Source: Paulinella micropora (taxonomy: Eukaryota; Cercozoa; Imbricatea; Euglyphida). Taken from it: a stretch of 38,537 bases of DNA. The notes under the pieces are model-generated. The model had not been told where the DNA came from. It worked only from the letters and a program-made list of their open reading frames with translations, and did not search any database. Positions 29,357 through 37,701 of this stretch are shown here, piece after piece. The DNA is taken from contig BJOX01000203.1 in NCBI GenBank assembly GCA_009731375.1, positions 264,064 to 302,600 of the forward strand, in the 5' to 3' direction. Each line of letters opens with the position of its first letter. The first letter of the stretch is position 1. The translations under genes and the position numbers were made by a program.

Positions 29357-32300
29357 CTAATTGGTTGGTTTTAATATATTAAGTAAAGTTTTATTTTCTT
29401 TTTCTAAATTATCTACCTTTTCCGCCATGTGTTGAAAAGCACTGACTAATATTGGTATGAAGTCAGTGTATGATATACCTTCAAAGTTTCCATTTCCATC
29501 GCCTGCTTTTATTCCACTTTCAGATACAAATTCTGGAAATACTTTTTTTACTTCATCCGCAATAAATCCGTGGTTCTTTTTCTGTTTATTTTCGTCTGAT
29601 TTCAAATAATATGAACAGCAGTTTATTTTCATAAGTTTATCACAACAATCTCCGCAGTCTAATGTTTTAATATCTGATTTTAGCCTCCTGTCTGAACCAG
29701 AAGACCAAACATTCGCTCCTGCTGCAATATAAACATATCCTGTATTGTTTTCACCATTTGATAGTGAAGTTGACCAAGCGTGTAATAAACCACCTGTATT
29801 CATTACTACCGCATAACCTGATGAGTCTCCTGCTTTCATAAATATTTGTGGGTTTGTCGTATTGCCTGGTCTTTTTCTTAATGTTAAAAATCCGCTGGAT
29901 GCTGTTGTTAGGCTTGTATCACTCTGAGCGTAGATTACTCCTGTTCCCCTAGCATAAAAATTTAAATCTTGGTTTGTGCTGCTCCCCGTAGCATATATTG
30001 AATTATAACCAAAACCAACTCCCTGCGTCCCGTTGCTGTGTCTGAATTCAACACCAGCAGAAGATGCTCCAAGATTNNNNNNNNNNGGTGTCCCGTTGCT
30101 GTGTCTAAATTCAACACCGCCAGAAGATTGACCAAGATTGGCTGTGACATATAATCCTACTGGTGTAGCGTGAGACCCACTTCTCGCTTCTCCTCTTATG
30201 TCTACCGAACTATTGTTAACGGATATTCCCGCATTTGCTGTTATTGACTTTGAAGCCGTAATTGTTGTGTTATTAATTCTAAATAATTCAGTTGTTCCAC
30301 TAACATAAAATACGTGACTATTAGCGGAAGGAATATTGTAAATTAAAGTAGCATTCGCTGTTCCGAATCCCTGGAACTCAGTCGTAGAGTTATTATTTCC
30401 ATCAAATACAACTAATTTATTATTAGCATTCGCATTTCTATCTACGAATATTTTTTTACCTGCTCCCACTACTATATTATCACTCGCCGTTAATGTTGTT
30501 GTAGTTATACCAGCAGTTGAAGTAATTGTTCCAGCACTTGTTATGCTGTTGCTGTTCATATCCAAAGCACCATAAAACCTCATACCCCCAGCATTGTTGA
30601 AACGGACAATGTCAGACGAAGCAGACTTATTATCCAAAAGTTTTGAAATATAAAGTCCTGCTCCTTTTACATCAAATGCTACATTAGTGAATAGGTAGCC
30701 TCTTTGGTTTGTGGTTCCGCTTGAAGCAGTATTTAAAGTATATAAGAAAGACTGCCAATCGCCCGTTGTCTGAGAAAAGAATATATCTCCTCCTTTTTGG
30801 TTCAATATCCTTGCCCCATTGTATGTAATATTTCCTCCATTAATGATATCAACATTATTGAAATCGGCTTGGCTTAACAAATTTAGTGCTCTTATATCAT
30901 TTCTACTTCCATTAAATATTTTAATTCCCGTTATTGTCTGGTCTCCTGTTAGTTTTACATTTTGCCCGTCCAATGTGTCCGCATACCCTTTTGTCGCTCC
31001 GTCTGTCGCTAATGTCGGAGTTCCAAGGTTGGCAATTTTGCTACTATTACAATCTAGCCCCGAAGCATTTACCCAACCGACTATCGCACCATCAATAACG
31101 AAACTTACTTTTTTCGCATTTAGTTCAAAGTCATAATTTACGCCCGTGCTCATATTAAGGCAACCGATAGTTCCTATATTGGCTGTGGAGTTAAAGACCA
31201 CGAATACCCCCCTTGTCGTTGCGTTCGTTGAATTTCCAGTTATTTCAAGACCACTACTATATGTCTTAATTCCTGCTACGGTTTGGTTTCCTGTTAGTTT
31301 AACATTTTGTCCGTCTAATGTATCTACATAACTTTTATTTGCCCCGTCCGTCGTTGCTGTTGGTGTGGCTAAATTTGTTATTTTTCTGTTATTCAAAGAT
31401 AATGTAGTGCCAGTTGCGGTAGCAATTACATTATCACCTGAATACAACTCTACATACGAACCAGTTATTTGTATTGGATAATAGGCAGCGGTTGCTATTT
31501 TTTGTGCCACAATCTCTCCTATATTTGTCGCCGTATCAAAGGCAATACCGATACCATCAAAAGCAGTTGGAGCTGTGGCGCCCCGCACTTCTATTGTTGA
31601 AGTAAATTTTTTATTACCTGCTATGGTTTGGTCTCCTGTCAGTTTAACAACCGAAGTGTCAAGGGTGGAAACATCAATGCCATCAACCAAATTAACATTC
31701 GTTATACTTTGCCCGCCCATATTTAATCCAGCATTTGCCGTTATTAATCCGCTCGCCGTTATTGCTTTTGTTGTTAGCAATCCTACCGTGTCAAGTTCCA
31801 GAGCAAGATTCCAACCAATAGCATTCCCAGCACTTCCTCCGCTATCATACAAAAATCTAAGTTTATTATTCCATTTACTAATTAGGAAATTAGAGCTAGC
31901 ATAACTTGATTTCCATCCGCCAGCATCTAAATAAGCATCAAATGTCATATTTATGTTATTATGTGCTAAATTAGTTAGTTGAAAAGTAGGATAAATATCT
32001 TCCGTTGTAATCGCTTGTATATGCGCTCCTGTTGTATTGTTATTAAATGTCCCATACAATTCTAAGCCACCTGTCGTTCCTATTCCTTTCGTTGTATTGC
32101 CTATGATTATCGGTTTGCCTGATGATGTTGTTATTTTATCACTAAATGTTTTATTTCCTGCAATGGTTTGGTCTCCTGTTAGTTTAACTACATTCGTATC
32201 AAGGGTGGAAACATCAATTCCATCAACACTGCCTACATTTGTTATTGAAAATCCGCCCATATTTAATCCCGCCGTCATACTCGCTGTTCCGTCTAGTCTC

Positions 32301-33259
32301 AGAAAAGGTGAAGCAACATTTCGCCATTGTCCGGTTGAATAAATGAGTAATTGGTTATCGGCTGGTGTGCCTGTGATTAATACGTCGCTGTGTGTATCTA
32401 TTGAAGCATCTGCGGACACTTTGGCATTGTTTGCCGTATGTTCTGAAAGCAAATCACTCACAGATTTTCCATTTAATGTGCCGACAGAAGTAATGTTTTG
32501 GCTGTTCATATTTAGCGGTTTCATTGTCTTTACTTCCGTATTTGAAATGGTAAATATATCGCCCGACCCTCCGCCAAAATAAAATGAATCACTTCCAAAT
32601 ATAAATGGTTTATATGCGACTGTATCTCTATCAATTGAAGTTAATATACCAGCTTTGACATCGCTGTCGTATGCTAATTCTATACCCGCCCCAGAAGTTG
32701 GTGCCGTATTGCCACTCACTCTCAGTCTATTCGTAGAAAAATTCTTTGCTCCTGTTATTGTTTGGTTGCCTGTTAGTTTAACCACAGAAGCATCAAGGGC
32801 GGAAACATCAATACCATCAACAAGATTTACATTTACTACATTAAAACCTCCCATATTTAAATCTCCAAACATCATAGTGAGACCGTCTAATCTCAAAAAT
32901 GGTGAGTTTGTGTTGCGCCATTGACCCGTGCTATAAATGAGCAATTGGTTATCGGCGGGGGTGCCTGTTATGACTACATCACTTAAAGCATCTATTGACT
33001 TGTTTGAAAATCTTGTGTCAAATCTACCATCTGTGTAGTATAAATTTTGTCCTTCTTTTATGTCCGTTGTGCTTTTGGTAGCCAGTCGTGCGTCAAATCG
33101 GCTGTTGGTAAAATAAAGATTTACGGGGTCGGCATCTTCTGGCACCCTATCTGTGTTTAAGCCCACTATGTTCGTATTTGTTAAATCAAGGTTGGCTATA
33201 TTTAAAGAGTCCACCGCAATTTCAGACAAGCCTAAGAGCGATTTATATTGACTGCCCAT
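29357..33259 (-). CDS. Long fibre/adhesin with C-terminal S74 self-cleaving chaperone
   Basis: About 1300 residues, containing a 10-N gap at 30079-30088. The N-terminal part has LYFTNSRFDARL and LYYTDGRFDTRF repeats and two ADNQLLIYSTGQWRN blocks as in phage and algal-virus fibres. Five KLTG[ND]QT..G.K repeats follow, with recurring DGIDVS.LD segments, then beta-helical low-complexity Ser/Thr/Asn repeats. The C-terminus has SDRRLKSDIKTL (the Ser and Lys of the S74 dyad), HGFIADEVKKVFPEF and GISYTDFIPILVSAFQ, followed by a coiled coil. S74 domains trimerise a fibre and then cut themselves off. The likely role is host attachment. A TTATATACA motif precedes the ATG directly. Confidence 0.9.
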   Translation of the reverse strand: MGSQYKSLLGLSEIAVDSLNIANLDLTNTNIVGLNTDRVPEDADPVNLYFTNSRFDARLATKSTTDIKEGQNLYYTDGRFDTRFSNKSIDALSDVVITGTPADNQLLIYSTGQWRNTNSPFLRLDGLTMMFGDLNMGGFNVVNVNLVDGIDVSALDASVVKLTGNQTITGAKNFSTNRLRVSGNTAPTSGAGIELAYDSDVKAGILTSIDRDTVAYKPFIFGSDSFYFGGGSGDIFTISNTEVKTMKPLNMNSQNITSVGTLNGKSVSDLLSEHTANNAKVSADASIDTHSDVLITGTPADNQLLIYSTGQWRNVASPFLRLDGTASMTAGLNMGGFSITNVGSVDGIDVSTLDTNVVKLTGDQTIAGNKTFSDKITTSSGKPIIIGNTTKGIGTTGGLELYGTFNNNTTGAHIQAITTEDIYPTFQLTNLAHNNINMTFDAYLDAGGWKSSYASSNFLISKWNNKLRFLYDSGGSAGNAIGWNLALELDTVGLLTTKAITASGLITANAGLNMGGQSITNVNLVDGIDVSTLDTSVVKLTGDQTIAGNKKFTSTIEVRGATAPTAFDGIGIAFDTATNIGEIVAQKIATAAYYPIQITGSYVELYSGDNVIATATGTTLSLNNRKITNLATPTATTDGANKSYVDTLDGQNVKLTGNQTVAGIKTYSSGLEITGNSTNATTRGVFVVFNSTANIGTIGCLNMSTGVNYDFELNAKKVSFVIDGAIVGWVNASGLDCNSSKIANLGTPTLATDGATKGYADTLDGQNVKLTGDQTITGIKIFNGSRNDIRALNLLSQADFNNVDIINGGNITYNGARILNQKGGDIFFSQTTGDWQSFLYTLNTASSGTTNQRGYLFTNVAFDVKGAGLYISKLLDNKSASSDIVRFNNAGGMRFYGALDMNSNSITSAGTITSTAGITTTTLTASDNIVVGAGKKIFVDRNANANNKLVVFDGNNNSTTEFQGFGTANATLIYNIPSANSHVFYVSGTTELFRINNTTITASKSITANAGISVNNSSVDIRGEARSGSHATPVGLYVTANLGQSSGGVEFRHSNGTXXXXNLGASSAGVEFRHSNGTQGVGFGYNSIYATGSSTNQDLNFYARGTGVIYAQSDTSLTTASSGFLTLRKRPGNTTNPQIFMKAGDSSGYAVVMNTGGLLHAWSTSLSNGENNTGYVYIAAGANVWSSGSDRRLKSDIKTLDCGDCCDKLMKINCCSYYLKSDENKQKKNHGFIADEVKKVFPEFVSESGIKAGDGNGNFEGISYTDFIPILVSAFQHMAEKVDNLEKENKTLLNILKPTN
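30079..30088. other. Assembly gap (10 Ns) inside the fibre gene
   Basis: The gap is flanked on both sides by closely similar sequence encoding VEFRHSNGT, so it probably hides an unresolved number of fibre repeats and its length is arbitrary. Confidence 0.9.
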
Positions 33260-33270
33260 TGTATATAAAT
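33260..33270 (-). promoter_or_regulatory. TATA-like motif directly before the fibre gene
   Basis: On the minus strand ATTTATATACA ends right at the ATG. The same kind of motif is seen before many other genes of the element; with such a short leader it may be a combined promoter and start signal. Confidence 0.45.
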
Positions 33271-33323
33271 TGGATAATAATTAATCCGAATCAAAATTAT
33301 TTTTGGTTAGATATACAACCGAA

Positions 33324-33833
33324 ATGCCAAGAGGAAATAGAGAGATTGCCATAAAGAACCTTGAAAAAGCAACTGTAATGAAGAAACAGTATGCTAGGCA
33401 GAGAAAGATTGAGAGGGCCCGTGAGCTACTTGCGGAGGAAGAGGCTAAGAATGTGAAAGAAATGACCAATGATGAAAAGATGGACCACGTGTCTAAGAAA
33501 CAGTTGGCTAAGGATATGATAGATGGAAGAGACGGAGAGAAAAGTGAGGAGAGCAGTTCGGATGAGGAAGTAGAACAAGACTTTGTAGATATCGTTGCCC
33601 AACGGGTTGCGGGTATTAAATTGAAGACTAAACAGAAGAAGACGAAGAAGGTGGTAAAAAAGAAAGTGGAAGAGGAGAGCGAGAGTGAGAGCGAGGAAAG
33701 CGAGGAAGAAGAGCCTAAGCCTAAGAAAGGCGGTAAGAAGTCTAGCCGTGTTAGTGTCAATGTTTATAACCAACAACCCGAGAAACCAAAAAAAGAAAAC
33801 AATGATGTTTCAAAGATATTTTTAAAGTTCTAA
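33324..33833 (+). CDS. Highly charged disordered protein
   Basis: 169 residues from ATG at 33324, after GATATACAACCGAA. The N-terminal half is a basic helix (NLEKATVMKKQYARQRKIERARELLAEEE-like, given here only in part), the middle has an acidic Ser/Glu stretch (EESSSDEEVEQDF), then a Lys-rich run and a second Glu/Ser run near 125-140, and a Gly-Gly in PKKGGKKSS. No fold or family is recognised. It is divergent from the fibre gene and only 5 bases upstream of the next gene. It could be a DNA-binding or virion core protein; this is inference. Confidence 0.65.
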   Translation: MPRGNREIAIKNLEKATVMKKQYARQRKIERARELLAEEEAKNVKEMTNDEKMDHVSKKQLAKDMIDGRDGEKSEESSSDEEVEQDFVDIVAQRVAGIKLKTKQKKTKKVVKKKVEEESESESEESEEEEPKPKKGGKKSSRVSVNVYNQQPEKPKKENNDVSKIFLKF

Positions 33834-33838
33834 TATAT

Positions 33839-34078
33839 ATGAACAAGATAAAAAACCTACCGTTAGATGTTCGCTTACACATTATGGACTACCTATATAA
33901 TCATCGTATGTATGACTTCACTAGTTGCTATGTGTGTGGATTAACACTGTGTTTAGCGAACCGCCAGATTACGGCCATTGATGATAGTTTTGATTGGTTT
34001 TATATGTATGAGTTTTGTTCTAATTATTGTTTTGAACTTGAAAAAAAGAAAGAGCAATATATAAGGATAAAGCATTAG
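33839..34078 (+). CDS. Small F-box-like protein with Cys pairs
   Basis: 79 residues. The start, NKIKNLPLDVRLHIMDYLYNH, matches the F-box core (LP.D....I..YL). It is followed by CYVCGLTLC and FCSNYC, which could bind a metal. F-box proteins link a target to SCF ubiquitin ligases, and viruses often carry them to redirect host proteolysis; that role here is inference because the domain is short. The start codon lies in TATATATG, 5 bases after the previous stop. The stop overlaps that of the convergent methyltransferase gene. Confidence 0.6.
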   Translation: MNKIKNLPLDVRLHIMDYLYNHRMYDFTSCYVCGLTLCLANRQITAIDDSFDWFYMYEFCSNYCFELEKKKEQYIRIKH

Positions 34079-35055
34079 GTGTGATTAAATATTAATTTGT
34101 GTTCGTCTATTCTTTTTTTCGCTGTTTCAAATATGTTTTTATCTTTCTCAATACCTATAAACCGCCGTTTAGTATTTATACAAGCGATGCCAGTCGTCCC
34201 GCTTCCCATAGTAAAGTCTAGCACTAAGTCGCCTTCGTTTGAATATGATTTAATTAGCCACTCACATAGTTCAACTGGTTTCTGTGTGGGGTGTAATGTT
34301 TTATGTGGGTTGTTGAAACATAAGATTGAATGAGGAAAGCGGTCGCCTTTGTTGTTTACTGGTGGATTATACACTTGTTCTCCATACACAAAATTTGGGA
34401 GAATTTGTCCTTTTGTCTTATATGGTTTCCCTTCTGTCTTCTGCGGGTTGTATGTGTATTTCCACCCCCATTCTGTTTTTAATTCTTTAAACTCTCTGAA
34501 ACCTTCCATTTCGTTTATCTTATATTTCTCTATGAATTGATTATATATCTGTTCTGTTGGTAGAGTGAATTGAGATGATGAGATTCTGAAACAGTGGTCA
34601 ACACATTGTCCAAATTCATTCATTATTTCTTTTTTAGTTTTTCCTATATGTTTCTTAATCTTTCCGAAGTATTCACGAAGTCCTAAATTCTGCGATACTT
34701 CTAAATCTACACCATCATCGCCAAACACATAAATCATTTCGTGTTTTCTAAGTGGCATTTTATTAGCAGATAAGAAACCAGCTTTTTTACTTTTCTCCCA
34801 TACAAGGTCATACCGAAACCAACCCTCATTAGATTGAATAAGTTTGTAGCCGAATTTAGTAGTAGTAAAGAAAACATATATACAGTTCCGCTTACATACT
34901 TTTTTAAGTTCTACCCACATTCGCTTTAAGTCTATGACCCTGTCCCACTCGCAAGCAGTCTGCCCATATGGTAAATCAACCACAACCAAATTAACTTTGT
35001 CTTCTATCTTTGGTATCTGGTCCAGACAGTCAGCATTGAAAAGTTTTATATCCAT
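34075..35055 (-). CDS. Beta-class DNA methyltransferase (probably N6-adenine)
   Basis: 326 residues from the ATG at 35055; an upstream in-frame ATG at 35106 is less likely because TTATATAA lies between. Motif IV is DLPYG at 27-31 (a DPPY variant), and the C-terminal part has LHPTQKPVELCEWLI, then VLDFTMGSGTTG (motif I) and RRFIGIEKD. The order IV before I defines the beta class, as in many phage and restriction-type enzymes. A helical insertion of about 60 residues near the middle may serve target recognition. There is no restriction enzyme beside it, so it is a solitary modification enzyme, perhaps marking the element's DNA. Confidence 0.9.
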   Translation of the reverse strand: MDIKLFNADCLDQIPKIEDKVNLVVVDLPYGQTACEWDRVIDLKRMWVELKKVCKRNCIYVFFTTTKFGYKLIQSNEGWFRYDLVWEKSKKAGFLSANKMPLRKHEMIYVFGDDGVDLEVSQNLGLREYFGKIKKHIGKTKKEIMNEFGQCVDHCFRISSSQFTLPTEQIYNQFIEKYKINEMEGFREFKELKTEWGWKYTYNPQKTEGKPYKTKGQILPNFVYGEQVYNPPVNNKGDRFPHSILCFNNPHKTLHPTQKPVELCEWLIKSYSNEGDLVLDFTMGSGTTGIACINTKRRFIGIEKDKNIFETAKKRIDEHKLIFNHT

Positions 35056-35065
35056 AGTTATATAA
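35056..35065 (-). promoter_or_regulatory. TATA-like motif before the methyltransferase gene
   Basis: Minus-strand TTATATAACT ends at the chosen ATG (35055). It supports the shorter start and matches motifs before the other genes of the element. Confidence 0.45.
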
Positions 35066-35116
35066 GATGGAGGAAAAAAATAATGAAGATTAATATATAA
35101 GGTCATTAAGTATTAG

Positions 35117-36100
35117 ATGGATTACAAACACAGCAATCCGCAAAACAATAGCACGGATGAAGTTGTAGATGAAGAGAATGAAAGAAAGGAGCAACAAGCA
35201 CTTGAAATTCATTACCAAAAAAGATTACCGACTGATAAATGGAATACTATATGGTCGGACAAACCACTTAAACAAGTATTTGTAGATTTAGCGGATATGT
35301 CAAAACTTAAAGACAAGAAAGGAAATAAAGGCTATGCTTGGATGTTATTTTGGATTGACACTCACAGCAGATTTTTAATCATTAAACCACTTAAAAACAA
35401 AACGGCTAAGGAAGTTTATATGGCTTTAAAATCAATACCATATACACCGGAAAGCATTACTACCGACAGTGGAAGTGAATATAAAGGAATTGTAAAAGAT
35501 TATTTCAGAGAAAACAATATTGACCATAGGACGGTTGAAGTTGGCGACCATCGGGCTCTTGCTATCGTAGATAGAGTAATACGGACTATAAGACGGTGGC
35601 TTGATATTCTATTTGAAACTAATGGCAATTTTGATTGGTTTTCTTGGATTGATGATATGGTTGATGCTTATAATATGAGGTTTCATAGAACAATTCAAAA
35701 TAGGCCGATTGATGTATTTAAGGGTGTTAATAAAAATAAACAACTTATTCAACGGGACGGTCTTATTGACGAATTTGAAAAGGGCGATAAAGTGAGAAAG
35801 GAATTAAAAAGAAATTTATTTTCAAAAGGGGGGAAGCAATATAGTAAACAAATTTACACCGTAGTAGGCCGTTCTGGGTTCAAATTAATATCAAATTCAG
35901 ACGAGTTGGTGAGTCCAAGGGAACTATTGAAGACCAAATTTGATAAACCGGCGGACGAAGAAAAACAAATTAACGAACAAGTTAAAGAAATAACAAAAGA
36001 AAAGAAAACGAAAGAATTATTAAACCGGGAAGACATACAACCGGAGAATTTAAGGACGAGCAGGAGAGAAAGAAAAGCAAGAGTAATACTTGATTTGTAA
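35117..36100 (+). CDS. int: Retroviral-type (rve, DDE) integrase
   Basis: 327 residues. The core (about 52-200) has VFVDLAD (Asp57), FWIDTHSRFLIIKPLKNK, TTDSGSEYKG (Asp117) and AIVDRVIRTIRRW (Asp152), followed by YNMRFHRTIQNRPIDVF. The third acid is Asp, where retroviral integrases have Glu, with about the normal spacing. The C-terminal part (GDKVR...FSKGGKQYSKQIYTVVGRSG) matches the SH3- or chromo-like end of Polinton integrases. No HHCC zinc domain is seen at the N-terminus. The protein would insert the element using the terminal repeats. AATATATA lies 16 bases before the ATG. The gene converges with the next frame, which ends two bases away. Confidence 0.92.
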   Translation: MDYKHSNPQNNSTDEVVDEENERKEQQALEIHYQKRLPTDKWNTIWSDKPLKQVFVDLADMSKLKDKKGNKGYAWMLFWIDTHSRFLIIKPLKNKTAKEVYMALKSIPYTPESITTDSGSEYKGIVKDYFRENNIDHRTVEVGDHRALAIVDRVIRTIRRWLDILFETNGNFDWFSWIDDMVDAYNMRFHRTIQNRPIDVFKGVNKNKQLIQRDGLIDEFEKGDKVRKELKRNLFSKGGKQYSKQIYTVVGRSGFKLISNSDELVSPRELLKTKFDKPADEEKQINEQVKEITKEKKTKELLNREDIQPENLRTSRRERKARVILDL

Positions 36101-36101
36101 T

Positions 36102-36706
36102 TTAATGAAAAAAGCGGATTGGAAGTATCCAGACTATATCGCTGGTTCTCTCCTTCAAAACCCTACCGATTGCTGTGATGGAGTTGAAAATAATTAATTC
36201 ATTCTCATCCCCGATACACACAAGAAAGTGTTGCTTGTATTTCGGCTTCGCAATTGCCCTGTTCACATCACCGTAAGCGAAAAAGAAATTCTCTTTTTCA
36301 CCTTTCTACCTTCAATTATTTCCCGCATCTCTTTCATCTCGCGAAATGTGTAAACTTGCTTGCCCGAGGTGATAAAATTTCTTTCAATTTGGATGTATCT
36401 TTTGTCCTCGTGAAAGAAATGTCCGATATTTTCGTAAGTATTGAAACCGCGGGGGAGCTGGACTTGGGCGGGGGCGGGTGGGACTTGGGCAGGGACGGCG
36501 GGGTCGGTGTCTGCGGGGACAGGGTCGGCGGGGACTTGGGCGGGGTCGGCTGGGGCATTCTTCAACTCAGCCCTCCCAAGGGTGTCGGTTAAGTTGTCCA
36601 TCAAGTCGGCGAAGAGCTCCTCGGTGTCCTTCTTGCTTCTCGCAATCATCCACTTCTTGACTTGGGAGATTTTGGGAGATTGACAAGAATTCTTTTTTCT
36701 TGACAC
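36102..36706 (-). CDS. Pro/Ala-rich protein with a frame change, unknown
   Basis: The first part (to 36263) encodes 147 residues without an ATG at its start (GTG at 36706; first ATG at 36649). It has an alpha-helical start, a Pro-Ala-Asp-Val repeat region (NAPADPAQVPADPVPAD), then IGHFFHEDKRYIQIERNF and a Tyr/Phe/Arg-rich end. The frame stops at 36263, but from about 36310 another minus frame is open to TAA at 36102 and reads FFFAYGDVNRAIAK and FLVCIGDENELIIF, which look like real protein. An A-run (AAAAA near 36300-36310) lies at the switch. The Pro/Ala region is strikingly GC-rich against the AT-rich element. I recognise no family. A one-base indel or decay is the likely cause. Confidence 0.45.
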
Positions 36707-36896
36707 GTGATTTTGGTTTAGGTTGTCAGTTTTTTTAGCAATTTCCTTTTTTTATTTCTGGGGCCGGAGTTGCGGGGCGAATTTTTGGAAATAGTTAATG
36801 TAATTTAGGCAAACGGAATGAAAATCCAGAAAAAAAGTTGGCCAAACACTCCGCGGTGGGGAGGTACCATTTTACCGCATTACCGCAAAAAATAAA

Positions 36897-37403
36897 ATGA
36901 CTGAAAGTCTGATCACGAAAGAACAAAGAACGAAAGAAGATTGGTTAGAAATCTTTGAGGCGAACAAAGAGAGTAAAACCAATCTAAAAAAAAGCAAAAT
37001 AGTTTGTGAAGAAAAAATCAATAAGATTGACAGAGAAATTGATTTATTGAATGAAAAAAAACAACCACACCTCATCAAATTAAGTGCTATTAATCACGTA
37101 ATTCGCAAACTTGATAAGGAAAGTGAAAAGGTTGAAAATGACAGAATGTTTAAACAAAAAAGACGAATGACATTATTCAAAAAAGAAAAAGAAATCAGAC
37201 TTTTTTATGCTTGGAGAAAAGAAAATCGTTCTGAGTTTAAGATAGAAATACAAGACCGTATTTTTGATGGTATAGATAAAGAAGGATTGTGTTTCAACCG
37301 TTCTCTAATGAAATACATCAGAGATAAGAACGATAATGACGAAGATATGAATGTTGAAAATGGAAATGATATGTTCCAAGTGAGGAACAACTATGCTATA
37401 TAA
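36897..37403 (+). CDS. Coiled-coil protein, unknown
   Basis: 168 residues. Residues about 20-95 are Lys/Glu/Ile-rich coiled coil, followed by a more globular part with FYAWRKENRSEFKIEIQDRI and a final acidic and Asn-rich tail. No domain is recognised. It is the last gene before the right terminal repeat, mirrored by the small coiled-coil gene at the left end. Two small hairpins follow the stop codon at once. A repeated TTACCGCATTACCGC stands upstream of the ATG. Confidence 0.6.
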   Translation: MTESLITKEQRTKEDWLEIFEANKESKTNLKKSKIVCEEKINKIDREIDLLNEKKQPHLIKLSAINHVIRKLDKESEKVENDRMFKQKRRMTLFKKEKEIRLFYAWRKENRSEFKIEIQDRIFDGIDKEGLCFNRSLMKYIRDKNDNDEDMNVENGNDMFQVRNNYAI

Positions 37404-37405
37404 AA

Positions 37406-37443
37406 AGTGGTATATCCACTAAACTCCTTTGGCACATAGGAGT
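37406..37443 (+). terminator. Two short hairpins after the last gene (possible 3'-end signal)
   Basis: AGTGG-TATAT-CCACT (37406-37420) and ACTCCT-9 nt-AGGAGT (37423-37443) start 3 bases after the TAA. They may form an RNA 3' structure. No U-tract follows directly and the element is eukaryotic, so the terminator reading is weak. Confidence 0.25.
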
Positions 37444-37573
37444 ATAAACTAGTGTGTATTACTTTATTCAAAAAAAACAAAACCCCTTGCTTGCGAAGAA
37501 TTTTTTTCTCATATCATACTTGTTTGTGATAAAGGTGGAGGGTGGTGGCAACGACGACTAAGGTAATTTCCTT

Positions 37574-37701
37574 CTTCCTTTTTGATTTCTACTTGATTTC
37601 TCTTTAATTTCTTATGATAGTGATTTTTGGTCTGTAAGACACTTTTCGGGCGGGTATTTTGCTTGAAAAATACCTGCGCGAAAAGTGTAATCATCTTCTT
37701 A
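37574..37701 (-). repeat. Right terminal inverted repeat (128 bp)
   Basis: Reverse complement of 16211-16338 without a mismatch that I can see. The same internal stem-loop lies at 37639-37688. The repeat ends at CATCTTCTTA, beyond which host-like sequence begins. Confidence 0.95.

Larger units (their letters stand above)
16211..37701. mobile_element. Maverick/Polinton-type virus-like element, near complete
   Basis: The element is bounded by perfect 128-bp terminal inverted repeats. Inside are the diagnostic Polinton genes: protein-primed family B polymerase, retroviral-type integrase, major capsid protein, penton-like protein, adenovirus-type cysteine protease and FtsK/HerA-type packaging ATPase. 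The interior is AT-rich, densely packed and almost free of microsatellites, while both flanks are host DNA full of them. Total size of about 21.5 kb is in the usual range for Polintons. Most genes are open, but the polymerase, the protease region and one minor gene carry a frame change or stop, so the copy may be slightly decayed or contain sequencing errors. A polymerase of this kind together with an rve integrase argues against a virophage or polinton-like virus lacking one of them. Assignment to a named subgroup would need trees of capsid and polymerase. Confidence 0.95.

Noticed and set aside
26400-33540. MIDGR shared by the protease N-terminal region and the charged protein at 33324
   Set aside because: Five residues in charged low-complexity sequence are too few to claim homology.
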